Assembly: GCA_023374025.1 (NCBI GenBank)
Contig: SIJG01000032.1
Location: forward strand, 211,197 to 275,196
Length of the DNA: 64,000 nucleotides
Source: Heterodera schachtii
Lineage: Eukaryota; Nematoda; Chromadorea; Rhabditida; Heteroderidae
Reading direction: 5' to 3'
The first letter of the stretch is position 1. Each line of letters opens with the position of its first letter. Of the stretch, positions 23,576-35,900 are shown one piece after another. The position numbers and the translations under genes were made by a program. Below the pieces are notes generated by a model. The model searched no databases and had not been told where the DNA came from. It saw nothing but the letters and a program-made list of their open reading frames with translations.

Positions 23576-23966
23576 CTAAAAAATTAATTTTATATTTTTT
23601 TTTATCATAGCATTGATATAATGAATGTTATTTTTGATTCCGTTTAATTTTAAGGTGGCGGCTCTAAAATTGGTGTTTTTTGATCCAAAAAAAGCAAAAA
23701 TATAAGTCAATCGTAAAAATTTTTTTGGCGAAGGCCAACCAACAACCACTGACTGAATGGGACGCAAATTTTGGACATGATATTTTTACCTCATTAGATA
23801 GTTGGCCATAATTGGCACTGGCTTTATAACCATCGCTTCTCAGTTTTATGGTTGCCGTCAAATGTTCGTCATTGGCAAACACTTGTCGGACGGCATTTAT
23901 TGAACAAACAAAAAACGGCGCAAATATTTCCAAAAAAAAAAGTTTTTGTCCAATTATCCATGACAT
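23576..23966 (-). CDS. weakly supported small secreted protein (2 exons)
   Basis: Exon 1 is 23790-23966 and possible exon 2 is 23576-23752, phase 0, giving 117 aa. Residues 1-23 could be a signal peptide (M-S-W-I-I-G-Q, then hydrophobic to F-V-C-S-I-N-A). Exon 1 has normal coding composition and a good donor (gag|gtaaaa); exon 2 is AT-rich and much less convincing. It cannot be the first exon of the downstream Srt gene, because joining them reads into a stop. It may be a separate small gene or a non-coding exon. The family was not recognised. Confidence 0.3.
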
Positions 23967-24983
23967 TTTTAGATAGCTAAATATTTAATATGAGCACTAT
24001 TTATCCAATATGCGTGCTTAATCTTAATTAAACTGATTTGTTTACGTGGGAAAAACATGAATTAAAAACAATTGGCTTAAAAATTTTGCTAAATTAAAAA
24101 AAATAATTATTTATTGCGTGACTAATTGGTCAATTATATAAATTAATTGGAATTCACAAGAAGAGTGCGTTAAAGAACCATAAAAATATTTATAAATTTT
24201 ATTGTTATTTTTTTCAAATGGTGAAAAAAATGCTAATTGTTCTGGGTAGGTCGCTTCATAAATTATGGCATCATGAAATTTCTAAAAACATTTAGAGAAC
24301 ATTTAGGACTAATGAATGATAGCAAATCTTTTTAATTAAATTACCGTACTTGATACCGTAGATTTAATTTTGCGAACTTACTTTCAAATAATTTTTTTTT
24401 AAGAATGAAAGAGTAAAAAGTATAATAATTTTCATATGCCTCTAATTAACATTGGTAGGTGCAATTTGTTTGGCAGCGAATAATTTAATCAAAAATGAGT
24501 GTAATTAATAATATCAGGCTGCCTGGTCGAGAATTGAAACGGCTAAATTGCAATAATATATAGCAAATTAGTTTTTGAAAATTTTATGAGACTGAAAGAG
24601 CAATTAGAATTATTTAATAATTGTCGCAATTTTTTGGGAATTATGCAACGGTTTGAAATTGTAAATTATCTAATCAAAAATGAATATAATTATTAATATC
24701 AGGCTGCCTGGTCGAGAATTGAAACGGCTAAGAACTTTTTTAGGAAAATTTTTTATACCATATATTTTAATTATAAAATTAAAAGAAATAATCGTTTAGA
24801 CTTTTTAGGAAAATTTTTTGTGCCATATATTAATTTAGGAAAATTTTTTGTGCCATATATTAATTTAGGAAAATTTTTTATGCCATATATTTTAATTATA
24901 AAATTTTTACAAAATTTGCTAATGAATTCATTCATCTTTTACCTACAAAAACCTAAATATTTTTTCATAAAAATTTAATTGGT
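23967..24983. repeat. intergenic with a conserved 60-bp duplicate and a tandem repeat
   Basis: The block aggctgcctggtcgagaatt, continuing gaaacggctaa, occurs at about 24516-24547 and again at 24701-24732, each preceded by atcaaaaatga and taattaataatatc. After the second copy, a unit of about 30 bp (tttaggaaaattttttgtgc plus catatatt) repeats four to five times (24739-24893). Nothing codes here. Confidence 0.7.
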
Positions 24984-26669
24984 TTAATTATTTTTCTTTT
25001 TCTCTCCATTTTTTGAGTTTGTTTTTGACGCCGTTTTTGATGTGCCGCTAGTTTTCGATGCAATTTTTGACGGCACCGCTTTTGGCGTTGGGGTAGCGCA
25101 GCGTCGCAAAGCATTGGCACCTTCACAAACAATGCCAATTGGAGTGCCAATGATTGCTACAAAAAGCATCCACGGTGACATCACAACACAACCACAACTA
25201 AGACAGCATTTCTGTAATTAAGATAACTAATTAGGCGAACAATTCTCATTTACCCCACGGGGATAAAATATTTGCCATAATAATTTAAATGGAAACTATA
25301 AAAAAAGGATGAAGAACTAAATTAAGATCAAATCTATATGAAAAAAGATTGGGATTTTTATAAATTTTTTATTTTTTTAGAAAATTATCAAAAACCGAAG
25401 ACTTTAGTGAAGCGAATAAACCGAAAATCATATTTTATATTCAATTTAAAATATTAAAGTACCCATCCATCCTTGTCCTATTATTTAAAATTTTCTTAAA
25501 ATTGTCAAAAAATAAAATGCCAATTTTTTTTTAATTTACTTTGCAACAATTATCCAACCCATTGTTCACAAAGAAAACATTTTCATCCTTCTTTTTTGGC
25601 ATCCAACAGCATGCCACTTCTTTTACCCCCTTCATGGCATCACCAAATTTTGGTGGGCTACGAACAAATCGTCTTTGCGCTGAGAAATGTTTTTCAACTA
25701 TATTTTATATATTTTTTTAAATGTAAAAAAAAGTTGTTTTAATGTTTAAATTATTTACAAAAAAAAAAAAAATTTATATTCATTAACTTAGACCATAGAA
25801 ATGAAGAAAAAATATAATTTAACAAAGCAATTTTCAGGAATTAATATATAAATATATATTAATATTCATTGTATTAAATTTATATTCTAAATTAAAATTG
25901 AAGTTAATAAATTTTCATATTCATGATTTCATAAAAAAATTTTAATTATCTTTTTTTGATATTTTCATTTTTTCCTATTCAAAGTTTTTTTTGTAATTTT
26001 TCTTAATTACCTTCATTAGAGTTGCCAAACAATTTACTAAAGTGCCGTTTTCTCTCATCCTTTAGCAATGAATCCATTGTTAGCATATCAACAATTGTTG
26101 AGGTTAATTTTGCAAACAATGAAGAGTCAAATTTTTCAAAAAATCTTAAATTATTTAAATTTCTATTTATTTATTTATTATTTTTACATTATTTATTATT
26201 TTTACCGTTTGATTTTCGCATTTGGCTCTTCAATTATTACCAAATTGTCCATCAAAAATTCCTTTTCCATTTGCATGGCCATTTCAAAGCGTGTCAACGC
26301 TTTTTGTTCATTTTGTTCACAATATGGGGACAAATTTTTGACAAAAATTTCCATCTCGGTGTGCACTTTGTCCAAAAATGCATAAATTTCAGCGAAAAAC
26401 TCTTGAAAATCAGCAAATTTTGGCGTTTCGTTTTCAATCATTGTTTTTTGGTTGATTTTTTCGAACATTTTCGGGACCGCCTTTTTGAATTGATCAAAAT
26501 TTTCATGATCAATTGCGCAACAATTTGCTTCCACCATAATCAAATTCTGTTCAATTGAGCCAATTATATTTTTGATCATTTCAATTTCATCATTTGTCAT
26601 CGGCAGAATTTGTTGAGCAATTGCCAATGAAATTGAGAAGAAATAAAAAAGCACAAATTTTAAAAACAT
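24984..26669 (-). CDS. secreted helical protein with Cys cluster and C-terminal hydrophobic segment (4 exons)
   Basis: Exons, in transcript order: 26206-26669, 26011-26144, 25540-25679 and 24984-25211. Phases 2, 1, 0 close and give 321 aa. Residues 1-19 are a signal peptide (M-F-L-K-F-V-L-F-Y ... I-A-Q). Residues 20-200 look helical and charged. Residues 244-254 form a dense Cys cluster across the last intron (C-C-K-K-C-C-L-S-C-G-C), followed directly by a hydrophobic stretch of about 20 residues (M-L-F-V-A-I-I-G-T-P-I-G-I-V). The tail is basic and K/S/T-rich (S-K-T-S-G-T-S-K-T). If intron 3 is retained, the protein ends six residues after V-N-N-G with K-V-N. I do not recognise the family. 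The hydrophobic segment could anchor the product in a membrane, in which case it would not be freely secreted. Confidence 0.72.
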
Positions 26670-28245
26670 TTGAAAGAATTTGTGGAATATTCTTAAAAAA
26701 CAATTTTATTAAATTAATTATGTTAAAAAATACACAAAAATGGAAATGCTGTCATTCTAATGATTTTAACTTTAATATAAATATAAATTGCAAAATTTTT
26801 ATGAATTTAAAATGGTGATTCATTACCGAGATTTATATATATATTGTAAAAATTAATAACAGCAATCATGTGATCATATCGTGAAATGATATCGGAAATG
26901 AATTTTATTTTTAATTGACCTTTGTCACATTAAAATATTAGCCTGCTTTATGTCACGCGTTTAAACGGAAACTAAAAAAATACGGATATAAAAATTTGTA
27001 ATTTTTTTATTAGTCCTAATTAATTTATGTTTTAATAAATGTATTTAAATAATTATTGTATAAACTATATATTAAGTAAAAATTAATGAATAGAAAAGAT
27101 AATTATTAGGCATAAGGTTTATACAAAAAAATGTTTATTTTTTAGAAAAAATGCAACAAATTTGATTTCATTTTTTTATGAATATATAACTTAGTTGTGA
27201 TGCTGTGATTCTCGGTCTCACTCGAGAAAAGTCTCGGATTTTTTTGGTCTTGATTTAATATTTTTCAGTCTCGGTCTAGAAACGGCATTGGAGCTTTTTG
27301 TTTACTCGGAGGCCAGGTGTGCGAAAACCAAAAAAAAAATTTTCGAAAACGAAACCAAAATATTTATTTTTCACGAAGACGAAACAAAATGAAAATTAAA
27401 TACGAAAACGAAATGATTTAAAATTCTTGACAGACGAAAACGAAACACGAAATGCAATGAAGCAGTAAGAAATTTTTTTAGAAAAGTTTCGGGTTTTTGG
27501 GTCTAGGTAAAAGTCTCAGATTTTTTGGGTCTCTGGGTCGAGTCTCGGGTCCGAGTCTCGAGTCTTTGAAAAATTTCGTCTCAAGAATCATTATAACTTA
27601 GGAACCGCATATATATGTGTGCAAAAATTCAAATATAATTGTATGAACGGAAATGGATAAAACCTCTTAAACATTGCTGAAAAAACTAAAACTATGAAAA
27701 TTTTATAAAAATTGACGAAAACTAATCCATTTATTTTATGAATATAAGGCTTTATAAAATTCATTATTTATTGACTCAGTTAGTTAATTTAATTAAAAAA
27801 AAATTAATTTATTTGATTGTGAAAAATTAATTTTTGACAAACACGACCCTTAACATAGCACAAAAGATGAATTAAAAATAAAATTTATAACAAAAAATTG
27901 TATGTATAAATACTTTCTTTGATAATAAATTTCTTTATACAATTGATAAATTTTTATGTAAATTTTTTTCGCTTTTAATTTTTAAAAATATTGTAATAGA
28001 TAAGAAAACACTTTATCCGAAATACAATAATCGTTATTTTTTTTTATGATTATGACTTTTGCTATTCTGACTAATTCAATTTCCTGTACGCTGAATAATT
28101 CTTCGTTGATCAGAAGGTACCGGAGAAATCATTGAACCTTGGGTTCATTGTGTTGATCGTAATTACTCGTGGAGTTTCAGCTAAGACAAATTTTGAAAAT
28201 TTAGTTTGGCATTTAAATTCAAATAAATTTAGTAAAGTTAAAAAA
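26670..28245. other. AT-rich intergenic region with one insertion
   Basis: Contains the putative promoter of the (-) gene starting at 26669, the element at 27194-27592, and long AT-rich stretches. Short open frames here have no splice or composition support. Confidence 0.5.
27194..27592. mobile_element. insertion rich in gtctcgg and gaaaacgaaac words
   Basis: An exact 8-bp direct repeat ataactta flanks it (27186-27193 and 27593-27600). Near the ends lie weak inverted repeats: tgattctcggtctc on the left, gtctcaagaatca on the right. The interior repeats gtctcggattttttggtct, and the centre has cgaaaacgaaac words. It is non-coding. The end structure is degenerate. Confidence 0.5.
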
Positions 28246-29714
28246 TCAAATTTTAAAATGAATTATTTTACTATGGGCATGTCCTTTAGGGAGGTCATCT
28301 CCATCAACCTCACAACGGCAAACAGGACATGATTTTTTGCTGTGAAGCCTTAAACATAATTTTAATTTATTCCTACTAATGATTAAATTGATTTGGCATT
28401 TGCATTAATTAGCCATTTAATTAATTAAAATTGTTTGCCATTGATCGATGCAATTCACACCAAATTGATGCTAAAAATGATTAAATAAAATTTAAAAAAA
28501 TAAACAAATTTTCTTACACCACATTTGCTAAGAATTTTTTTGTTTGATGCTTGTGTGAATTGCTGCAAGCAAATTGGACAACATTCTGAGATCACCGGAT
28601 CATCGAATTTTTCTTTTAACTCTAGAAATATTTTTGATTAGTAATGGACTAAAATTTTCGTTATACTTTGGTGAGTTTTTAAGAAGCACTGAAAAAATTT
28701 TCGAAAACCATTGGCGATTTTTGATTGATAAAATATTAAATAACCATAATTATATTTTTATCTAACTAAAATTGTTTTATTTATTTATTTTTTAATTACA
28801 AAAAAACCTTCTTCCATGTCATTCATTTTGCGCTCGTCGTCGTCGTCGTCGTTCCCACCTTCGCTCACCAATTGCTGCTGATCATTTGTTTCGTCCAATT
28901 TTGTTGGATTTGCATTTGAATATCCCGACGGCGACGGGGTATCAATGCTTTTGCTTTGATCAAAGAAATGAGCTCGATGTTCATTTTCGATGATCAAATT
29001 TTCGGTTGGACGACCAGCTAAAAAAAACTGAGAAATAAATACAAAAAAAAAAAAAAAAACGAATTTTGTTATAAAATGGAGGAACAATTAAAAATGAAGA
29101 TAATAATTAGTTATAAATTCGGCTTAATCATCATTTTTACATCTGGCATCTGAGTGACAAAATTCCAGGAAATCCAGGTTGTCAAAAATAGCCCCTGATA
29201 CCTGGAGCTGTGTCCAAAAAAATCCAGGCTGCCTGGTTTTTTTTTTTTTTGAAAGATCAGGATATCGGAATCTCCAGCTATTCCAAACGTGGGAAATAAT
29301 AAAAATAAATTTTAATAATTTATTTGCTTAATTATATTAAAAAAAATAAATTCTTATACCGTTATTCCCCTCATGAACACTTGAATGCTGTTCTGTTGCA
29401 CTGTTGGCCAACAAATCTGAATTTTCTGAATTGGCATTTTGATCATTTTGGTGGCCATTCGTGGCATTGTTTGTTGGCTGATTTGTTGGCGGAATATGAT
29501 CACCAGCAGCTAATTGTCCTTCAATGTTTCTTGGATGTGCAATTCCATTGATCGTCGTTCTTGGATTTTGATGATTGGTCGAACTTGGCCCTCCTAATTT
29601 TGAAAAATAATTTTGTAAAAAAATATTCAACAAAATTTTATTACCATTAATAGCCATTGCAAATTTCGTAAAAAATAGACAAATCGTGAAGAAAATGTAA
29701 AAATTGATCGCCAT
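28246..29714 (-). CDS. signal-peptide RING-finger protein (6 exons), one zinc ligand missing
   Basis: Exons, in transcript order: 29645-29714, 29360-29593, 28808-29017, 28518-28585, 28439-28470 and 28246-28348. Phases close and give 238 aa. Residues 1-21 are a signal peptide (M-A-I-N-F-Y-I-F-F ... A-M-A). Residues 24-170 are Asn/Gln/Ser-rich and unstructured, ending in a run of five Asp. Residues 174-215 are a RING domain: C-P-I-C, then C193-G-H195, then C201-I-D-Q-W, then C212-P-V-C-R. The fifth ligand position (H-Q-F-G198-V-N-C) is Gly instead of Cys or His; one T-to-G change from Cys would explain it. Intron 5 uses a GC donor (caatg|gcaaac), the only way the frame continues W-L-H-S. RING domains are typically E3 ubiquitin ligases acting in the cytosol; with a signal peptide, this could act inside host cells. 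Secreted RING proteins are known among cyst-nematode effector candidates. Confidence 0.8.
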
Positions 29715-32700
29715 TTTTTTTGTTAATGAATTTATCTTAGAAAAAAAACGAATAATAATTGACTATATATGTAAATCATGGGTACGGGCAATGTGTAAAA
29801 TTAATAAATTAAATTTTTATTTTTATTTTATTTGAAAAATAATATTGAAAATATATCCCGCCCATAATTATATAAGCGAAGTTTTTTGTAAAAAGTGAAC
29901 TTTGAATTTATAAAACAATCAATAATATTTTTTCAATTAGAGATTAATTTAAAATAATCCAACTTTATATACTTTATTATTAATAATAAATTGTTCATAG
30001 TCAAAAAAATTAGCTAAAAAAGATTTTGCAAATGAGACTTTTAAAAAACAGAAACTCAAAAATTATTATTTTAATTAAAAAAGTAATAACTGAAAATTAT
30101 TAAAATCTTTATATAAACTATTTTTTTTTGCAAATGCAATTTTGATGAATATTATTATAGCAGAAAAACGAATATAATTAATGCTCTTCCGGTTCCACAT
30201 TTATTTTATGTATAGCAAAAGAAAATTAAAAAAAATTGTTGACATTGATTTTCATATGCTTACGCTAATATATTGGTTATCAAGCAACATTTTAAATCAA
30301 TATAGAAATTTTTTTTTAATAAAATTTGCGTAAAAATTCAGCAAAAACTACAAATATATAAATATTTTATTAAAATGAGAAGTATATTTGCTTGTAATAA
30401 TTTATAATTTGTTAAGATACCTATCTCGTATTTAAAAATGGGAAAATATACAAAATTCGGCGCAAAATGTAAAAAAAAAAAGAAAAGATATTTGACTCCA
30501 AAAGAAGAATTTTTTTACATATTAAAATTTCATTTAACGAAATTTTTATGTTCAAAGTCAATAATTTTCACCGCGTTTTTCAAAAAAAAATGAGAGTTCA
30601 GATGGTGCCGAAAGCTGGCTGGTGGACATCTACGCACCGATAGTTTACTCGCCGATAATTATTCAAGAAAAATTGTGGAAAAAATTTAAATTTTATAAAT
30701 TAAAACCAAAATTTCCTGTAAAAAAGGATTATAAATAAAAATAATAAATGCCAGAAACATGGTCATAAATAGAATTTCGTTCACATCCGCGCATTTTACT
30801 TCTGATCACTTACAAATAAATAATTTTAATCCATTATTTAAAAATGTATTTTCCTAAATCTTTTATTTGTTAAAAATTTAATTAAATTTATTTATTTTTA
30901 CGTTTGGATTCGAACCCGGACCCCAAAATTAGGAATTTAACCAACTGAGCCACCAATTTTATGTGAAAAACCAGCCAAAATTTCAATTTTTGAGGCCCTG
31001 TAACTTTTGAAGCAGGCAAAATGCACCGCTAAAATTAAAAATTCACAATATAAGTCGACCCAATGTTGGTATATCATTTATATGCAATTTCCTAGTCACA
31101 GCTTCCCTTGTAAGCAATTTACTTTGAGTTGGAAAAAAAACAAACGAACGAACAAATTAAAAAAAAAAAATTAGGAGAATCCATCAGCGTTTTTAGGTTT
31201 TTTTTACACACCTTTGAAAAATACAAAAAAAATTTGCGACAAAATTTAGTTAACAGCTAAGTATAATCCGCTACAAATTCAAAAGTCAACGCGGCGAACA
31301 TAAATATACTCTTAATGGGTATCTTCTATCTTTGTACGTCAAAGATAAGATCGGTGCCGTTGAGCGAATACCAAGAAAAGTGTAAATTATGACTAATTTT
31401 TTTTATTGTATTGCCTTTCGCTAATTTTTTTTGAGTCACGAAATTTTAATTTTTCATCATTTTTTCTTGATTAATTTATCGGCAAGCTTAGCGTCGGCGA
31501 GTCGGCCATCGGCATGTTGGCGTCGGCGAGTTGTACTGTACTCTGACCCAAAGCGCCATCGCGAATATACGAGAGTCTTGGCTACATTTTGCGCCATTTT
31601 TTGAAATTTTAAAAATTTGGCTCCTTATGCCCCCATTTAAAAAACAGGACTTTCGAAATGACGTTCCTATTTATAACAACAACAAAAAAAAACAACTAAT
31701 TTTAGATGGTTTTTTAGTCTATTTAGAAACATTTAGCCCACAACGGTGTCGTGTGGTAGGCGCCGCCCTGGAAATTTTTAAAAATATAAAAAAGATATTG
31801 GCAAAAATTCTCGAAATAAATTTTGAATTCTTCTGGCCATAAATTCTTTGAACTATTTCATATAAAATCGAATTTTCAAAAAAGCTCCACTTTTTAATTG
31901 TTTTCTGATATAATAAAATTTATATAATTAAATATTCTTGTGATTTTCATTTCCCAATATTTATTATTTTATTTTTTCCACTTAGAAAATGCACTCTCGA
32001 AAATCATTGACGGATGAATAATATGAAAAACAAATTAATTTTATTACTACGTTTTGCATGTGAATTTTGTAAGTAAACGGAAGTCATCAAAAAGGCATGT
32101 GAATTTATTTTACAATTTTTTTTTTCTCTGAAAATTGGACCAGGAAATGATATTATTTTAAATAATAATGCCAAAGAAAATTATTAAAATGCCGTATATG
32201 CAATGTTAGAAAGTTGATTGGTAATAATTATAAATGAGTCAATTTTATTTTTCACCGGTAAATGACTTTGAGCAATAAATAAATTCTGTTTCGGGAGTGT
32301 TTAATTTGGTGACCAATTAATTAATCTAATAGCCGATTTTCGGTGCATATCAATTAATGACCCCTATCGAGATTGGATTAGGCACCAAAAATGATGATTC
32401 GGGAACGGACCGTTCTGTGATTCTTAGACTTATATCTGGCAAACAGGTGCATGGCTGGGTTGTTGGAGTCGAGAATTGGCCAAGAAATGTCGGTAATTTG
32501 AGTCAGAGCCGTGGCATCCGATTTAGATGTTTGTAAACTTAATTTTAATAAATAGACGCATATGGATTAGACAAAAACTGTTGATGATGAGTAATAATCG
32601 CAAGAAAATGAAAGTCTGATGGAGTGAAAATTTTGTTAAACAATTTTTTTACAAAAAAAAAAAAAAAAATATTTTTTATGAATTTTTATTATTATTATGA

Positions 32701-32927
32701 ATAATAAAAAAATCGATAGGAATATTAAAAAAAATATACACCAAGTAATTTCCGTTTAAACAATATCACAATTTATGAATGAAAAAATCGTGGACAGTTA
32801 CCAAATTATGATGTACAAATTAATAAATACTTCCTGCAATTTTAAACTTCCTGCAATTTAAAATTATATTTAAGAGTGATAAAAATTAAAATGTTTATTA
32901 TTTTCAATTAGTTTTAAATTAAAAAAA
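29715..32927. other. 3.2-kb intergenic region, no gene supported
   Basis: AT-rich, with one tRNA-like sequence (30900-30956) followed by a repeat shared with 1735-1820: gaggcccc-like, then aaattcacaatataagtcgacc at about 31040-31062, against aaattccacaatagaagtcgacc at about 1793-1816. Short runs of gtcggcga words lie at 31490-31520 and cgccgataa at 30650. The open frame at 31531-31842 (+) is mostly repeat-like, with no splice context. The region before 32928 is the presumed promoter of the glutathione synthetase-like gene. Confidence 0.5.
30900..30956 (-). repeat. tRNA-like sequence (A and B boxes), probable SINE or pseudogene
   Basis: On the minus strand, tggctcagttggttaa (A-box/D-arm) is followed 20 bases later by gggttcgaatcc (B-box/T-arm). 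No acceptor stem pairs around it and the anticodon arm is not recognisable, so it is not a working tRNA. It may be the head of a tRNA-derived SINE. Confidence 0.55.
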
Positions 32928-35900
32928 ATGTTCTGGCAATTTGTCTGCTTCTGTTTTCTTTTTTCTTCAACATGTTTTCTTGACGGAGCTCTTACTGAAA
33001 CAAAAACTGCAAATCAATGTCATTTTCTAATTTATTTGTTTTTTAATTTATTTTACAAAATAATTTTTTAAATTTTTTAGTAGGCTATGATCCGGAAAGT
33101 ATCCACGCATTGGTATCTGATGCAATTGACTGGGCACATGAAGTTTTTTTGGTTTTAAGAGTATCTGGACAAAAACATAGGTGGATAAAAAAAAATTAGG
33201 AAAATTTCTGATTTAAATTATAATTTTTTTTTATCAGAAGTGATCGGGCGCAATTTGTTCCATTTTCTCTGTTCCCATCACCAATTCCGCGAAAAATGTA
33301 TGAACAAGCATTGTCTGTACAGAAGGTAAAATTCATTTCAAATGAAGAAATTTTAAAATAATTTATATTAATTAAAAATTTAATTTTTATAAATATTGTA
33401 ACTTATAAAAAAAATAATTTTTATATTTTTATGTAGTTATCATTGTATAAAAATAGAAAAAAAATATCTTCTATGAACGAGTTGAATTTTGTTATAAGTT
33501 GCAATTGACCCCCGTCAATTTGGAAATGAATAAACAAAAAATTTATTCCTTTAGGCCATGAGTCTGCTGTATTTTCGAATTGCATCCGATTTCGATTTTT
33601 TAAAAATGGCCTATAAAGATGTGATTGAATCAGATAAGTCTGTTCGGACGCTGCTGGGTATTTTGGAAGATATCAAAAAGGAAGGGATCAAACAGCCAAT
33701 TTCCATCTTTTTGCAACGATCGGTCAGTTCAAATTTAAATTCACATAATTTGAGTTTCAACAAAATTTTATAAATAAATTACTAAAATTAAGTCATCAAA
33801 ACAGACACACCCAAATGGATTTTAAATATGCAAAATAAAGAAGGTTTCCCGAGTTTTGTAATTACTTTTGTCACTGACTGATCAGATTAGTGATCACTAA
33901 GCTGTCTATCAACAATGTTGAATGACATTAATTGGACTGTGCCTAGTCAAAATCTAAAAAAATGATTTATTCTTGACAAATGTACAATTTAAAAAAAAAA
34001 TTTTTTAATTTTTTTTAAAGTTTAAGTAAGATTTATATAATAATAATTATAAATTTATTTTATTTCTCTATCTAAGGATTATATGATAACAGCTGAAACT
34101 AATTCAAAGTCCAATCAACCAAACTACCAATTAAAGCAGGTCCACCTAACAACAATTTATTATTTCACCAAATAAATTTAAAAATATAATAAATATTTTT
34201 GCCAATTTTTTTCAGATCGAAGTTAATGGTGGCTCAATTGGCAGTGCGGGATGCCAAGACCGACTTTTGAGCATTCATCAGCGAATGCTCAAACACTCTG
34301 GATGTTCCGACCAAATGATCAGCAATGCATTGCCCAAAAATCGTTCGGGCGCGGCAATTGCCGAAATAATTTACAAGGCTTGGTCAGTCATTTTATTAAA
34401 ATATATTTTTTATTTTTTTAATTTCTTTTAATAGGCATAATTATGTAGAGAAAAAAAAATATTGATAATTTGTAAATAGCGATGGTTTGTAGAAGACCAA
34501 TTGAATAATTAAAAATTTTTCTAACAAGATCAGTATATATATTTTTTTATATATTAGCCACAAAACAAAGTCAGTTTATAAAGAGGCTAAAATGAAAATT
34601 TAGCCAGCGGTTTTTGAATTATTTAATAAATTCAAAAATCCTCAAAACTTTCTTTGATCTAAAAAACATTTCCATAAAAATAAAATTTTTTTGTATATTA
34701 TAATGTTTTTTCTTTAATTTTTTCACTCCCGAGTTGTCTATTTTGATGAATTAACCTTTGACATTTCTATTGAAAAATATGAAAATTTTCCCTGCCTTCC
34801 CTGTCAATTTTATTAATTATTATTTAATTAAGCTTAATTATTTTTTTAATAAACAGGAAATTATTGAATGATCCGCGTGCAATTATTTTATTTGTGGTCG
34901 TCAAGGACCTAAGCACTTGGCATTTCTCCAAACGATATGATGAATATGAGTTGGAAAGATTGTCCGGTGGACGTGCCAAAATTGTTCACTTAACAACTGT
35001 GGAATGCTTTGAAAAGTGGGCAAGGGCTTAAATTTTTAATGGGAATATTTAATCACAAATTTACCATTTTGAAAAATTTTGTCATTTACAAAATATTTTG
35101 TCTATAAATGCACAAATTGATTTATTCACAGTGCAAAAATCGACGAGAAAATATGGAAAAATAACACAATATATTAAAAAATAAACATAAAAATGAGAAA
35201 AAAACAATTTTTATTTACGAATTCTGCTAATCTTTTCGGGCTTTTCTTTCGAAATCAGTGAGTGAAAAGTCAAGTAATTGCATTTGCCATTCACTATGAA
35301 TCACAGATTTTCTTTAGAATTTTTTATAAATTAATTAATTAATTATTTATTTTTCAGTTTAAAGCTTGACGATGATTTCACGCTTCGGTTGGACGGTCGT
35401 CCAATTGGCAGTTGCGTATTGGAATCTTGTGCGACTTGGCGACGACACATTTGGGCACAAATCATTGGCAGCATTGCGAATGATTGAACGCTCAACAGCA
35501 ATTGTAATTATTAGGGATGCGATTTTTAGACAAATGCCTAAAATTTCTGCGCACTTAATACGCACAGATAGGCACGAAAAACGCATTTTCCGCTTGGTTT
35601 GGGGTGTCTACGATGACTTTTATAATGCCTAACTTTGCCTATTTTGGACTTTTTGTGCTTAATGCCTAAATGCCTATTTTTATGCCTATTTCGCCATTTT
35701 GAGGACTTTTTCAGGATTTCCGGAAAAATAGTTAACAAAAATGCAATAAAAATGAAAAATACACCCCTAAGAAATGACCTGAAAAAAAAAATCAGAAAAT
35801 ACACCCCCTAAGAATTGAATAAAAAATTTACAAAAAATTATTCCCTAAAAATTAATTATTTTTTCTTCATAAAAATTTTGGTTTAAAAATTATTTTTATC

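Noticed and set aside
23790..23966. Using this exon as the first exon of the Srt receptor
   Set aside because: Phase 0 at its donor joined to the next acceptor reads into a stop within about ten codons. The receptor has its own ATG just behind a trans-splice-like site.
24516..24732. The word gagaattgaaacggc as a CRISPR-like repeat
   Set aside because: Only two copies, no regular spacers, and a eukaryotic context.
31531..31842. 103-aa plus-strand frame
   Set aside because: It starts in repeat-like gtcggcga sequence, has no splice context, and its tail is AT-driven composition.
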